In this document: in pieces, positions 1 to 5,200 of the stretch | How positions within the stretch are numbered: position 1 is the stretch's first letter | How the letters are laid out: each line of letters opens with the position of its first letter | DNA from: Solobacterium sp. UBA1761 | GTDB taxonomy: Bacteria > Bacillota_I > Bacilli_A > Erysipelotrichales > Erysipelotrichaceae | Length of the DNA stretch: 5,324 bases | Assembly: GCA_002315565.1 (NCBI GenBank) | Contig: DCHD01000029.1 | Span: 15,584-20,907 of the forward strand | Reading direction: 5' to 3' | Notes under the pieces: generated by a model | Seen by the model: only the letters and a program-made list of their open reading frames with translations | Database searches by the model: none | Told to the model about the DNA's origin: nothing | Translations under genes and position numbers: made by a program

Positions 1-2
1 CT

Positions 3-60
3 AATCATTTGACCACTAAAGAGAATAAATGTTATAGGGGTTCAATACGGTCAAATGATT
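3..60. repeat. Perfect 12-bp inverted repeat with 34-bp spacer
   Basis: AATCATTTGACC at 3-14 is the exact reverse complement of GGTCAAATGATT at 49-60. It begins 7 bases beyond the stop codon of the pseudo-receiver gene, so in that transcript it would form a 12-bp stem with a long loop. A T-run for a terminator cannot be judged because only two bases follow the arm before the window ends. On the plus strand no T-run follows position 60. It could be a 3' UTR hairpin or terminator, a protein-binding site, or the edge of a mobile element. The pairing is certain; the role is unknown. Confidence 0.6.
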
Positions 61-67
61 TGAAGCG

Positions 68-403
68 TTACTGATTTCTCAGATTTGCAAACTGACGGTT
101 CAGTTTTTCAAATGTGAGAGGTTTAATAAGATAGCCTGAGACAAGTATTTCATTAGCTTCGGCTACTCCTTTTGAATCTTTTGCCACAATAATCACATTG
201 GCATCAGATTCAATATCCTTGATTCTTCTGGCGTTTATCATGCCTTTGGAATCATCGGCATCCACAATGATTACGTCCTCTTTTTTCAGCATGTTTTTAA
301 GCTGGTTATATTCCTTTAAAAAACATACGTCACTGCTTAACATCAGGGCGTAATCCTTAATCACATTCTGGGTATCAGTCTCTGATGTTAAGGCGTAAAT
401 CAT
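68..403 (-). CDS. Stand-alone degenerate receiver-domain protein (pseudo-receiver)
   Basis: A 111-residue protein that is essentially one response-regulator receiver fold with no output domain. It aligns along its length with the receiver of the neighbouring regulator: the beta-3 segment DVIIVDAD keeps an aspartate (D48) at the phospho-acceptor position, and SGYLIKP keeps the lysine (K94). The N-terminal acidic pair (DD in the neighbour) is replaced by T6-S7 and the conserved Thr/Ser by A74, so normal Mg2+-dependent phosphorylation is doubtful. The ATG at 403 is chosen because GGAAG lies 7 bases upstream and the protein then starts at beta-1. An in-frame ATG at 451 would add 16 residues translated from the promoter and operator. 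The gene is separated from the response regulator by a terminator and has its own promoter and heptamer box. It may be a modulator that binds the kinase, the regulator or DNA-bound complexes; this role is inferred. It is likely a duplicated and decayed receiver, but the intact frame argues for retained function. Confidence 0.8.
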   Translation of the reverse strand: MIYALTSETDTQNVIKDYALMLSSDVCFLKEYNQLKNMLKKEDVIIVDADDSKGMINARRIKDIESDANVIIVAKDSKGVAEANEILVSGYLIKPLTFEKLNRQFANLRNQ

Positions 404-428
404 ATATGTACTTCCGATTACATTTTCT

Positions 429-434
429 ATTCTA
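429..434 (-). promoter_or_regulatory. Probable -10 element (TAGAAT) of the pseudo-receiver gene
   Basis: TAGAAT on the minus strand lies 9 bp downstream of the nearer TGCGACA heptamer. The -35 position (about 452-457, ACAGTA) is far from consensus and falls inside the heptamer box, which is typical of an activator-dependent promoter where the regulator substitutes for -35 contact. Transcription would begin near 422, giving a leader of roughly 20 bases containing the GGAAG ribosome site. Confidence 0.5.
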
Positions 435-441
435 CATATGC

Positions 442-461
442 AGTGTCGCACTACTGTCGCA
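442..461 (-). promoter_or_regulatory. Operator box 1: paired TGCGACA heptamers
   Basis: The minus strand reads TGCGACAGTAGTGCGACACT, two identical heptamers whose starts are 11 bp apart, one helical turn. The same box recurs at 5201-5220 with one difference. There are exactly 40 bases between the nearer heptamer and the ATG in both places. Heptamer direct repeats at 11-bp pitch just upstream of -10 are the known target architecture of SARP-family winged-helix activators. The response regulator encoded next door has such a domain and is the inferred binder. Confidence 0.75.
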
Positions 462-470
462 CCGAAACAT

Positions 471-494
471 AAAAAAGAACTTTTTCAAGTTCTT
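471..494 (-). terminator. Rho-independent terminator of the response regulator gene
   Basis: On the minus strand AAGAACTT (494-487), a 4-base loop and AAGTTCTT (482-475) form an 8-bp stem followed by six Ts (476-471). The stem begins inside the TAA stop codon of the response regulator. It separates the kinase/regulator operon from the pseudo-receiver gene, which therefore needs its own promoter. Confidence 0.8.
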
Positions 495-1263
495 AATCGT
501 GCATTGATTTGAAGTTTTCACCCCAGGAATAATCTTCCATATATTCCCCATGGTAAAGACTCTTTTTGTGTTTATGAAGGTATTCATAAAGATCACAGTC
601 AAACTCTTCTTTATTGACAGAAAGCCCTGTTTTCTCATGATTCAGGATTCTTTCAATTCCTGCTTCCTTCAGGTCATCTTCAAGTTCTTTAATCCAGCGT
701 GACAGTTTTTTCTGGTCGCTTCTTGAATATGAACCCTCTTCATTGATTACGGCTTCAATCTGTTTTCTTGAGACAAGTGCGCCTTCTCTGTCCACAAGAT
801 ATGCCAACAGTTCCTTGGACTTGTAATATCTGAAATTGACTGGTGAACCATTGTTGGTAACAGAGAAATTACCGAAAGTCTTAATGTATACAGGTTTGGC
901 GGTATTTATTCTGTAACGCAGATGTTTAAGCTGTTTTTCAATCTGTCCTGAATCAACAGGTTTGAGAATATAGCCGGATGCAAACATATCCATGGCATCA
1001 AGAAGATATTCTGAATAGCCGGTACAGAAGATAATATTGACATCCTTCTTGATTTCCTGCAAAGCCTTTGCCAGTTCAATACCGCTTAATCCTGGCATTT
1101 CAATATCCAGGAAGACGATATCGGCAGCTTTCTTTTCCATCTTTTCAAGAAGTTCACGCGATTTATTGAAACAGTATAGTTCCACGTCCGGTATAGCCTC
1201 TTTTATCGCTTCTTCCAGCATCTCAAGGGCAAGCTTTTCATCATCGGCAGCATATACTAACAT
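493..1263 (-). CDS. Response regulator: receiver plus SARP/OmpR-like winged-helix domain
   Basis: A 256-residue cytoplasmic transcription regulator. Residues 1-118 are a complete receiver: acidic pair D7-D8, phospho-acceptor D53 in FLDIEMPG, T81 and K101 in ILKPV. Residues about 125-222 form a winged-helix domain opening with IKTFGNFSV and SKELLAYLVDREGALVSRKQI, the pattern of Trans_reg_C/SARP-type DNA-binding domains. The tail (about 223-250, ending YHGEYMEDYSWGENF) resembles the first helix of a bacterial transcriptional activation domain, but the rest of that domain is missing. The start is the ATG at 1263, overlapping the kinase stop by 7 bases, with a very strong AAAGGAGGAGGAG site just upstream inside the kinase gene, so the two are translationally coupled. 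Presumably phosphorylated by the neighbouring kinase. Its likely targets are the paired TGCGACA boxes at 442-461 and 5201-5220 (inference from domain type and repeat spacing). Not LytTR, despite the LytS-type partner. Confidence 0.9.
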   Translation of the reverse strand: MLVYAADDEKLALEMLEEAIKEAIPDVELYCFNKSRELLEKMEKKAADIVFLDIEMPGLSGIELAKALQEIKKDVNIIFCTGYSEYLLDAMDMFASGYILKPVDSGQIEKQLKHLRYRINTAKPVYIKTFGNFSVTNNGSPVNFRYYKSKELLAYLVDREGALVSRKQIEAVINEEGSYSRSDQKKLSRWIKELEDDLKEAGIERILNHEKTGLSVNKEEFDCDLYEYLHKHKKSLYHGEYMEDYSWGENFKSMHD

Positions 1264-2564
1264 GTCTTCTCCTCCTCCTTTAAGATATATATTTTCACTG
1301 TTGTACCTTTTCCAGGTGCTGAATCAATTGTCATTCTGTTGCCATGCATCATAAGACGCTTTCTGGTATTCTCAATTCCCACATGGTTTCTTGTATCATC
1401 CGGTTTCTTTGTAACATCATAACCTGCTCCATCATCTTCAACAGTTATGACATATTCTTCATTTATAAGCTCAGTAGAAATCTTTACTGTTCCTCCATCT
1501 TCTTTCTTTCTGATACCATGCTTTACGGCATTTTCCACAAGTGGCTGCACAGAAAGAGTCGGAACGATGAAGTCTTTTTCTTTTATGTCATATTCAACTT
1601 TCAGCGTATCTTCAAACCTTACCAGTTCAATATTCAGATAACTTCTGATATGTTCAAGTTCGCTGTCAAATGTACACAGCGCCTCTTCAGAACCAAGGTT
1701 GTCAAGATTGCCCCTTAGATAACCTGAAAAATCCATAGTCAGTGACTTGGCTTTAGCTGGATCCTTGTCACACAGTCTGGCAATTGAAGTCAGTGTATTA
1801 TAGATAAAATGCGGTTTTACCTGAGAGAGAACAATCTTTGTCTGTGCCTCGGTCAGTTCTTTAACTGATTCATTGAGATCGGAAATGATTATCAGGTTTT
1901 TCTCCATGATTCTGATCATAATCTTCACTACGAAATAAACAAAGAATGTATCAGGTATAAAGTTAATGAAGATGTCCCTTCTGAAAAGTGTCCAAGAATC
2001 AGGCTGAGTAGCAATAAGATTGTCAAAAAGAGCTTCCTTAGTATTGATTATGGTACTTTCTTCAAGCCAGAAAGCATTCAGATCCAATGTTTCTGTCAGA
2101 TTATAATGGTACGAATTGAGATAACATCCAAGTAACAGGAATGCTATTGTAACTGCCGCACACCTGTACATTACCTTCTTGTCGTAATAGCGCATGGTCA
2201 GAATAAGCGGAATAGTAATAACCAGCTTTGAGTTTATTCCTGAAAGCATATCAGCAAAAAACAGCATCATCGTCATACAGATAAACAGATCATATTTTAT
2301 ATGATTTCCAACCCCATTTTTCTTTATACAAAGGAAACAGAAAACAATCGTCAAAAGCGGCATGACAAGGAAAGTTACAATCAGAAACTTATTCTGCAGT
2401 TCATAACCACCAAACATTACAAAAGCAATAAAGATAGCATATATAGCCAGAATGATCTTTATGATAGACTTGGCTACATAGATATTTACTTCCGGCTCTC
2501 TTGCCTTTATTATTTCGCGATATCTGTTACGCTCTTCAAAGGAGACACTGTTTTTTTCTTCCAT
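1257..2564 (-). CDS. LytS-type membrane sensor histidine kinase
   Basis: A 435-residue sensor kinase. The N-terminal half has about six hydrophobic segments (roughly residues 31-51, 61-81, 90-108, 112-125, 133-150 and 200-220), with a probable extracytoplasmic stretch of about 50 residues (150-199) that could sense a ligand. The C-terminal half has a His_kinase (PF06580-like) segment with QVKPHFIYNTL, phospho-acceptor H252, followed by a GHKL ATPase: N-box VENAVKHG (N345), G1 VEDDGAGYD and G2 VGIENTRKRL. This architecture is that of the LytS/AgrC-like kinases that pair with LytTR or SARP-like regulators. The ATG at 2564 is fixed by an in-frame TAA 12 bases upstream. No Shine-Dalgarno precedes it, and an extended -10 sits 6 bases before the ATG, implying a leaderless message. 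It is first gene of a two-gene operon. The signal is unknown; peptides from this locus are a possible but unproven ligand. Confidence 0.93.
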   Translation of the reverse strand: MEEKNSVSFEERNRYREIIKAREPEVNIYVAKSIIKIILAIYAIFIAFVMFGGYELQNKFLIVTFLVMPLLTIVFCFLCIKKNGVGNHIKYDLFICMTMMLFFADMLSGINSKLVITIPLILTMRYYDKKVMYRCAAVTIAFLLLGCYLNSYHYNLTETLDLNAFWLEESTIINTKEALFDNLIATQPDSWTLFRRDIFINFIPDTFFVYFVVKIMIRIMEKNLIIISDLNESVKELTEAQTKIVLSQVKPHFIYNTLTSIARLCDKDPAKAKSLTMDFSGYLRGNLDNLGSEEALCTFDSELEHIRSYLNIELVRFEDTLKVEYDIKEKDFIVPTLSVQPLVENAVKHGIRKKEDGGTVKISTELINEEYVITVEDDGAGYDVTKKPDDTRNHVGIENTRKRLMMHGNRMTIDSAPGKGTTVKIYILKEEEKTC

Positions 2565-2570
2565 GGATTT

Positions 2571-2579
2571 ATTTTAGCA
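2571..2579 (-). promoter_or_regulatory. Extended -10 promoter of the kinase/regulator operon (leaderless)
   Basis: The minus strand reads TGCTAAAAT, a TGn extension plus a -10 hexamer one base from consensus. Six bases (AAATCC) separate it from the kinase ATG, so the usual transcription start coincides with the A of the start codon. No recognisable -35 is present. It overlaps the upstream part of the divergent plus-strand promoter. Confidence 0.6.
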
Positions 2580-2591
2580 CGGACAGGAATT

Positions 2592-2600
2592 TGCTATGAT
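2592..2600 (+). promoter_or_regulatory. Extended -10 promoter of the PLP enzyme gene
   Basis: TGCTATGAT on the plus strand is a TGn-extended -10 (TATGAT). Transcription would start near 2607, with a leader of about 17 bases carrying AGAGG (2613-2617) 6 bases before the ATG. The -35 region at about 2572-2577 (TTTTAG) is weak and coincides with the -10 of the opposite promoter, so the two polymerases would compete. Confidence 0.6.
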
Positions 2601-2623
2601 TAATAGGTAAACAGAGGTGCTTT

Positions 2624-3880
2624 ATGATTATTGAAGAAATAGACTCAAAACTTCTTGAAATGTCCAAAGAAGCAGATGTTGCTTTAAAAGATATATATGA
2701 AGAAATAGATGATATCTGTCTGTATAATTCAAACAGAATTCTTACGGCTTTTATTGAAAACAAAGTAAGTTATTCCGACTTCGCCGACATCAACGGCTAT
2801 GGAAACTACGATACAGGAAGAGACAAACTAGAAAGTATGTTTGCATCAATTCTTGGATGCGAAGATGCCCTTGTAAGACCACAGATCATGTCTGGCACCA
2901 ATGCTTTATGGCTGGCCTTCTCTTCACTTCTTAAATATGGTGATACCATGATTTCTCTGACCGGTACCCCATATGATTCTTTACAGGAAATGATCGGTCT
3001 GTGTGGAGACTCTTCACAGTCACTAAGTAAACACGGTGTCAAATACGAACAGTTTGACCTCATAAATAATGAGTTTGACACTGATGCAATAGTTAAAAGA
3101 TTAAAAGAAAACAACGTAAAACTTGTAGAAATACAGCGTTCAAGAGGCTATTCATCAAGACTTTCATTAAAACTTGATAAGATTGAAGCGCTGATTAAAG
3201 AAATACGTAAAGTAAACAAAGACGTCATCATCATGGTTGATAACTGCTATGGCGAACTGGTGGAAAGAAAAGAACCAGGTCATATTGGCGCTGATATTGT
3301 TGTCGGCTCTTTAATGAAGAATCTCGGTGGTGGTGTAGCCAGCACCGGAGGTTATGTTGCAGGAAGAAATGACCTGATTGAAATGGTTGCCGACAGGCTG
3401 ACTGCTCCTGGTATCGGTAAAGAACAGGGAGCAAACTTCAACCTTAACAATTCATTCTTCAAGGGTCTCTTTATGGCACCAAATGCCGTAAAATCAGCAC
3501 TGAAGACTGCAGTATTCTCTGCCTATATGCTAGAAAAACTTGGATACAGGAATGTATCACCAAAATATGATGACTATCGTACTGACATCATTCAGACAGT
3601 AGAACTTGGAAATAAAGACAATCTTGTCAAATTCACTCAGGGCATTCAGGAGTCAAGTCCTGTAGACTCATTTGTCCATGTGCTTCCAGCACCAATGCCA
3701 GGCTATCCGTTTGATGAAGTAATGGCCTGTGGTGGATTCACTCAGGGCTCAACCATTGAACTGAGTGCGGATGCCCCGGTCATTGAACCATATACTCTTT
3801 ATATGCAGGGCGGACTGTCATATGAATATGGCAAGCTCTCAATCCTTCTTGCCTTAACAAAAATAACAAAAAAACAGTAA
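2624..3880 (+). CDS. Methionine gamma-lyase family PLP enzyme ('aluminium resistance protein', YnbB-like)
   Basis: A 418-residue fold-type I PLP-dependent enzyme, full length for the YnbB / 'aluminium resistance' family related to Cys/Met-metabolism lyases. Visible landmarks: an N-terminal helical cap, the glycine-rich entry GYGNYDTGRDKLE (58-70), RPQIMSGTNALWLAF (85-99) forming the cofactor phosphate pocket, aspartate D206 in IMVDNCYGE contacting the PLP ring nitrogen, and GSLMKNLGGG with K232 as the predicted Schiff-base lysine. The C-terminal domain ends in QGGLSYEYGKLSILLALTK, a typical family tail. The reaction is not firmly established for this family; carbon-sulphur lyase or related amino-acid chemistry is expected. 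It is a cytosolic housekeeping-type gene, transcribed alone and divergently from the kinase operon, with its own terminator. It looks like chromosomal backbone between the regulatory and peptide regions rather than part of the peptide system. Confidence 0.93.
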   Translation: MIIEEIDSKLLEMSKEADVALKDIYEEIDDICLYNSNRILTAFIENKVSYSDFADINGYGNYDTGRDKLESMFASILGCEDALVRPQIMSGTNALWLAFSSLLKYGDTMISLTGTPYDSLQEMIGLCGDSSQSLSKHGVKYEQFDLINNEFDTDAIVKRLKENNVKLVEIQRSRGYSSRLSLKLDKIEALIKEIRKVNKDVIIMVDNCYGELVERKEPGHIGADIVVGSLMKNLGGGVASTGGYVAGRNDLIEMVADRLTAPGIGKEQGANFNLNNSFFKGLFMAPNAVKSALKTAVFSAYMLEKLGYRNVSPKYDDYRTDIIQTVELGNKDNLVKFTQGIQESSPVDSFVHVLPAPMPGYPFDEVMACGGFTQGSTIELSADAPVIEPYTLYMQGGLSYEYGKLSILLALTKITKKQ

Positions 3881-3900
3881 TTCATTGAATTACTGTTTTT
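3870..3900. terminator. Strong bidirectional terminator between convergent genes
   Basis: The 14-base arm at 3870-3883 (core AACAGTAATTC) pairs perfectly with 3887-3900 (core GAATTACTGTT) across a 3-base loop. The TAA stop of the PLP enzyme lies inside the 5' arm. The plus strand ends in five Ts; on the minus strand the A-rich tract at 3867-3874 becomes a T-run. It therefore stops both the enzyme transcript and the incoming peptide-gene transcript. Confidence 0.9.
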
Positions 3901-3956
3901 ATTCTGGCGATAATGTTTCCTGATGTTTAAACACGATAGTGATAAATCAAATGAAA

Positions 3957-4238
3957 CTAATAAGAATATGGGGTGCCATAATCCCATTTGCCATTTTCAT
4001 TTCTATATTTTGTCTGAATTTTAAAGTCGGTATATCCACGTCCTTTAAACTCATTGGCTTTGTTTTCAGCAACTGTTTTTGCTTCCTGTTCAGAATTATA
4101 AGGTCCAAATTCCATATTGCACAGATTGCCAGATTTCATAAAACTCAAATCGACATAATATTTTCCTTTTTGGTACCCGATAAAACCACCAGTTACTTTT
4201 TCTAAATCTTCTTGATTTAATTGTTTCTTTTCAGACAT
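3957..4238 (-). CDS. Double-glycine-leader secreted peptide (93 aa)
   Basis: The N-terminus LNQEDLEKVTGG (residues 7-18) is a classic double-glycine leader, with the acidic/hydrophobic spacing recognised by C39 peptidase-containing ABC transporters. Cleavage after G18 would leave a 75-residue core. The core has a single Cys (C40), is rich in Lys, Tyr and Asn, and contains PYNSEQEAKTVAENKANEF, an amphipathic helix between predicted beta strands. It has no glycine-zipper bacteriocin helix and no lanthipeptide-like Ser/Thr/Cys pattern. Size and composition suggest a small folded secreted protein rather than a pore-forming bacteriocin. The helix plus flanking strands faintly resembles a SPOR-like fold (speculative). 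The ATG at 4238 has GGGAG 7 bases upstream. It lies 64 bases after the upstream GG-peptide gene with no clear terminator between, so the two are probably co-transcribed and end at the 3870-3900 terminator. The transporter must lie outside the window. Function unknown. Confidence 0.82.
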   Translation of the reverse strand: MSEKKQLNQEDLEKVTGGFIGYQKGKYYVDLSFMKSGNLCNMEFGPYNSEQEAKTVAENKANEFKGRGYTDFKIQTKYRNENGKWDYGTPYSY

Positions 4239-4302
4239 ATTTCTACTCCCTTTTCAATGTCTACATTGCCTTAGATTGCCGATTTCTGTCGTTGTTTTTA
4301 GA

Positions 4303-4560
4303 CTAAAAACGATAACGGGCATCATAACCACAAATAATACTGTGAGATACATATTCATATGAATGATTATCACACCAATCATGAACAGCTTCTAAAACGT
4401 CATTCTCATCTGTAACTTTTAATACTACTTCTTCTGTTTTTTCCACTCCTAAATACTTATATGTGATACTGCATTTGATATCAGTGTTTTCTGATACATT
4501 GTTAGATCCGCCAACAACTTTTTCTAACTGTTCTTTTTTTAACTCTTTATTTCCTGCCAT
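4303..4560 (-). CDS. Double-glycine-leader secreted peptide (85 aa)
   Basis: The leader MAGNKELKKEQLEKVVGG has the same 18-residue length and QLEKVVGG ending as its neighbour's DLEKVTGG. Cleavage after G18 gives a 67-residue core with three cysteines (C30, C63, C77). The core is acidic in its first half (SENTDIKCS, KTEEVVLKVTDENDVLEAVHDW) and ends in an aromatic/basic GYDARYRF tail. Beyond the leader it shows no similarity to the neighbouring peptide, so this is leader conservation over divergent cargo. One disulphide plus a free Cys, or a modified Cys, is possible. The ATG at 4560 has AAGGAG 7 bases upstream. First gene of a likely two-gene transcript, driven from the AT-rich region at 4579-4622. 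It could be a bacteriocin-like toxin, a signalling peptide or an exported small protein. No immunity or export gene is visible. Confidence 0.82.
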   Translation of the reverse strand: MAGNKELKKEQLEKVVGGSNNVSENTDIKCSITYKYLGVEKTEEVVLKVTDENDVLEAVHDWCDNHSYEYVSHSIICGYDARYRF

Positions 4561-4578
4561 AACCGTTCTCCTTAATTG

Positions 4579-4607
4579 TTTATATTATTACATATCAATA
4601 ATTACAA
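4579..4607 (-). promoter_or_regulatory. Probable promoter of the GG-peptide pair
   Basis: On the minus strand TTGTAA (4607-4602) is followed after 17 bp by TATAAA (4584-4579). An alternative -10 is AATAAT (4589-4584) preceded by TGT, an extended form that leaves a more comfortable leader before the AAGGAG site at 4573-4568. The -35 lies within a perfect tandem 11-bp repeat. The region is very AT-rich, so the exact hexamers are uncertain. Confidence 0.45.
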
Positions 4608-4622
4608 ATTCATTACAAATTC
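4601..4622. repeat. Perfect tandem 11-bp direct repeat upstream of the GG peptides
   Basis: ATTACAAATTC occurs twice back to back (4601-4611, 4612-4622). The pitch is 11 bp, one helical turn, and the repeat overlaps the candidate -35. It has the geometry of a regulator-binding site, but its sequence differs from the TGCGACA boxes, so a different regulator would be needed. Chance in AT-rich DNA cannot be excluded. Confidence 0.6.
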
Positions 4623-4713
4623 TATAATTATTTGATTATCTAAATTATTAACAGCATCGAAATGTGTTTGATTTTTTCAATACAAGAAGTAAAACACGAT
4701 GAAATAGATGTTC

Positions 4714-4746
4714 AAACAAAAACCTTCCCAATTGATTTAGGAAGGT
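4714..4746 (-). terminator. Rho-independent terminator of the 113-aa peptide gene
   Basis: On the minus strand ACCTTCC (4746-4740) pairs with GGAAGGT (4728-4722) across an 11-base loop, followed by TTTTTGTTTG (4721 downward). It lies 75 bases beyond the stop codon of the 113-residue peptide gene and isolates it from the GG-peptide pair. The plus strand lacks a T-run, so it acts on the minus strand only. Confidence 0.75.
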
Positions 4747-4770
4747 ATAAAAACTAAAAGATTCTTAACT
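4745..4770. repeat. 26-bp repeat copy R1
   Basis: It matches 5252-5277 at 23 of 26 positions in the same orientation, beginning GTATAAAAACT and ending TTCTTAACT. On the minus strand it sits in the 3' UTR of the 113-aa peptide gene, abutting the terminator stem. Confidence 0.65.
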
Positions 4771-4820
4771 TATTAAATATACATAACAAATTCATTTCAG
4801 TAAGTTTTTATTATTGAAGA

Positions 4821-5162
4821 CTAGTTTGCTGGGTGAGTATGATTAAGTCCATCAACATCAGAGCATTTATAAATATAGCTATTATTTCCATCACTATACT
4901 GCGCATACCACACTCCAGTTTGAAATTCTGCATTCTGCCCATAAACGTTCTTTAGCCCAACCAACGAAGTGGGACCTGGATTTACCCCCTGCGGAATGCT
5001 GGTAGTACCGTCAAAAGATATAAAATCCTTCGTTATATTTTCGTCAAAATCAGACATGTAAATACAAAATACATAATTTCCTTTTGGAGTTAAGTTTTTT
5101 GAAGAAGTTGCAATTACATCTTCATTACATAATTTTGTTACTTCTAACTTTAATTCTTTCAT
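4821..5162 (-). CDS. Small peptide with DVIATS leader-like N-terminus (113 aa)
   Basis: I do not recognise a named family. The N-terminus MKELKLEVTKLCNEDVIATS resembles the short acidic leader-like segments ending in 'DVI-T/A-S' found on many small uncharacterised Firmicute proteins, but has no double glycine and no hydrophobic Sec signal. The body is rich in Asn, Gly, Ser and Tyr, with cysteines at 12, 33 and 100, and ends GLNHTHPAN. Segments such as NYVFCIYMS and GVWYAQYSDGNNSYIYKC look like short beta strands of a small folded domain. The ATG at 5162 is chosen because AGGAG lies 8 bases upstream. An in-frame ATG at 5288 would add 42 residues that translate the operator and promoter, and is rejected. 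It stands alone with its own promoter, a TGCGACA box and a terminator. It is probably an effector or signal controlled by the response regulator at 493-1263 (inference). Confidence 0.75.
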   Translation of the reverse strand: MKELKLEVTKLCNEDVIATSSKNLTPKGNYVFCIYMSDFDENITKDFISFDGTTSIPQGVNPGPTSLVGLKNVYGQNAEFQTGVWYAQYSDGNNSYIYKCSDVDGLNHTHPAN

Positions 5163-5187
5163 CTTGTTATCTCCTATAACCTGAACT

Positions 5188-5196
5188 ATTTTCCCA
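5188..5196 (-). promoter_or_regulatory. Probable extended -10 of the 113-aa peptide gene
   Basis: The minus strand reads TGGGAAAAT: a TGn extension plus GAAAAT, a weak hexamer. Its hexamer begins 9 bp after the nearer TGCGACA heptamer, the same phase as TAGAAT in the pseudo-receiver promoter. The weak hexamer fits an activator-dependent promoter. Confidence 0.45.
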
Positions 5197-5200
5197 CACA

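Noticed and set aside
404..451. In-frame extension of the pseudo-receiver gene to the ATG at 451
   Set aside because: The extra 16 residues translate the -10 and operator box and do not belong to the receiver fold. The ATG at 403 has a good ribosome site.
1037..1718. Plus-strand open frames opposite the kinase and regulator genes
   Set aside because: They are antisense shadows of well-supported genes with recognisable domains. Their compositions are low-complexity and no ribosome sites are convincing.
3924..3933. TGTTTAAACA palindrome as a catabolite-response or other operator
   Set aside because: It is too short, does not match the cre consensus, and lies between convergent gene ends where no promoter is expected.
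3939..4205. Plus-strand 88-codon frame opposite the 93-aa GG peptide
   Set aside because: It overlaps the GG-leader gene completely, and the minus-strand gene has a recognisable leader and ribosome site.
4255..4268. CAATGT-CT-ACATTG inverted repeat upstream of the 93-aa peptide gene
   Set aside because: Six-base arms with a 2-base spacer in AT-rich DNA are expected by chance. No promoter elements surround it.
4294..4310. GTTTTTAG-A-CTAAAAAC palindrome as a terminator between the two GG-peptide genes
   Set aside because: The stem is A-T rich, has almost no loop, and no T-run follows on the minus strand. Read-through to the second peptide is more likely.
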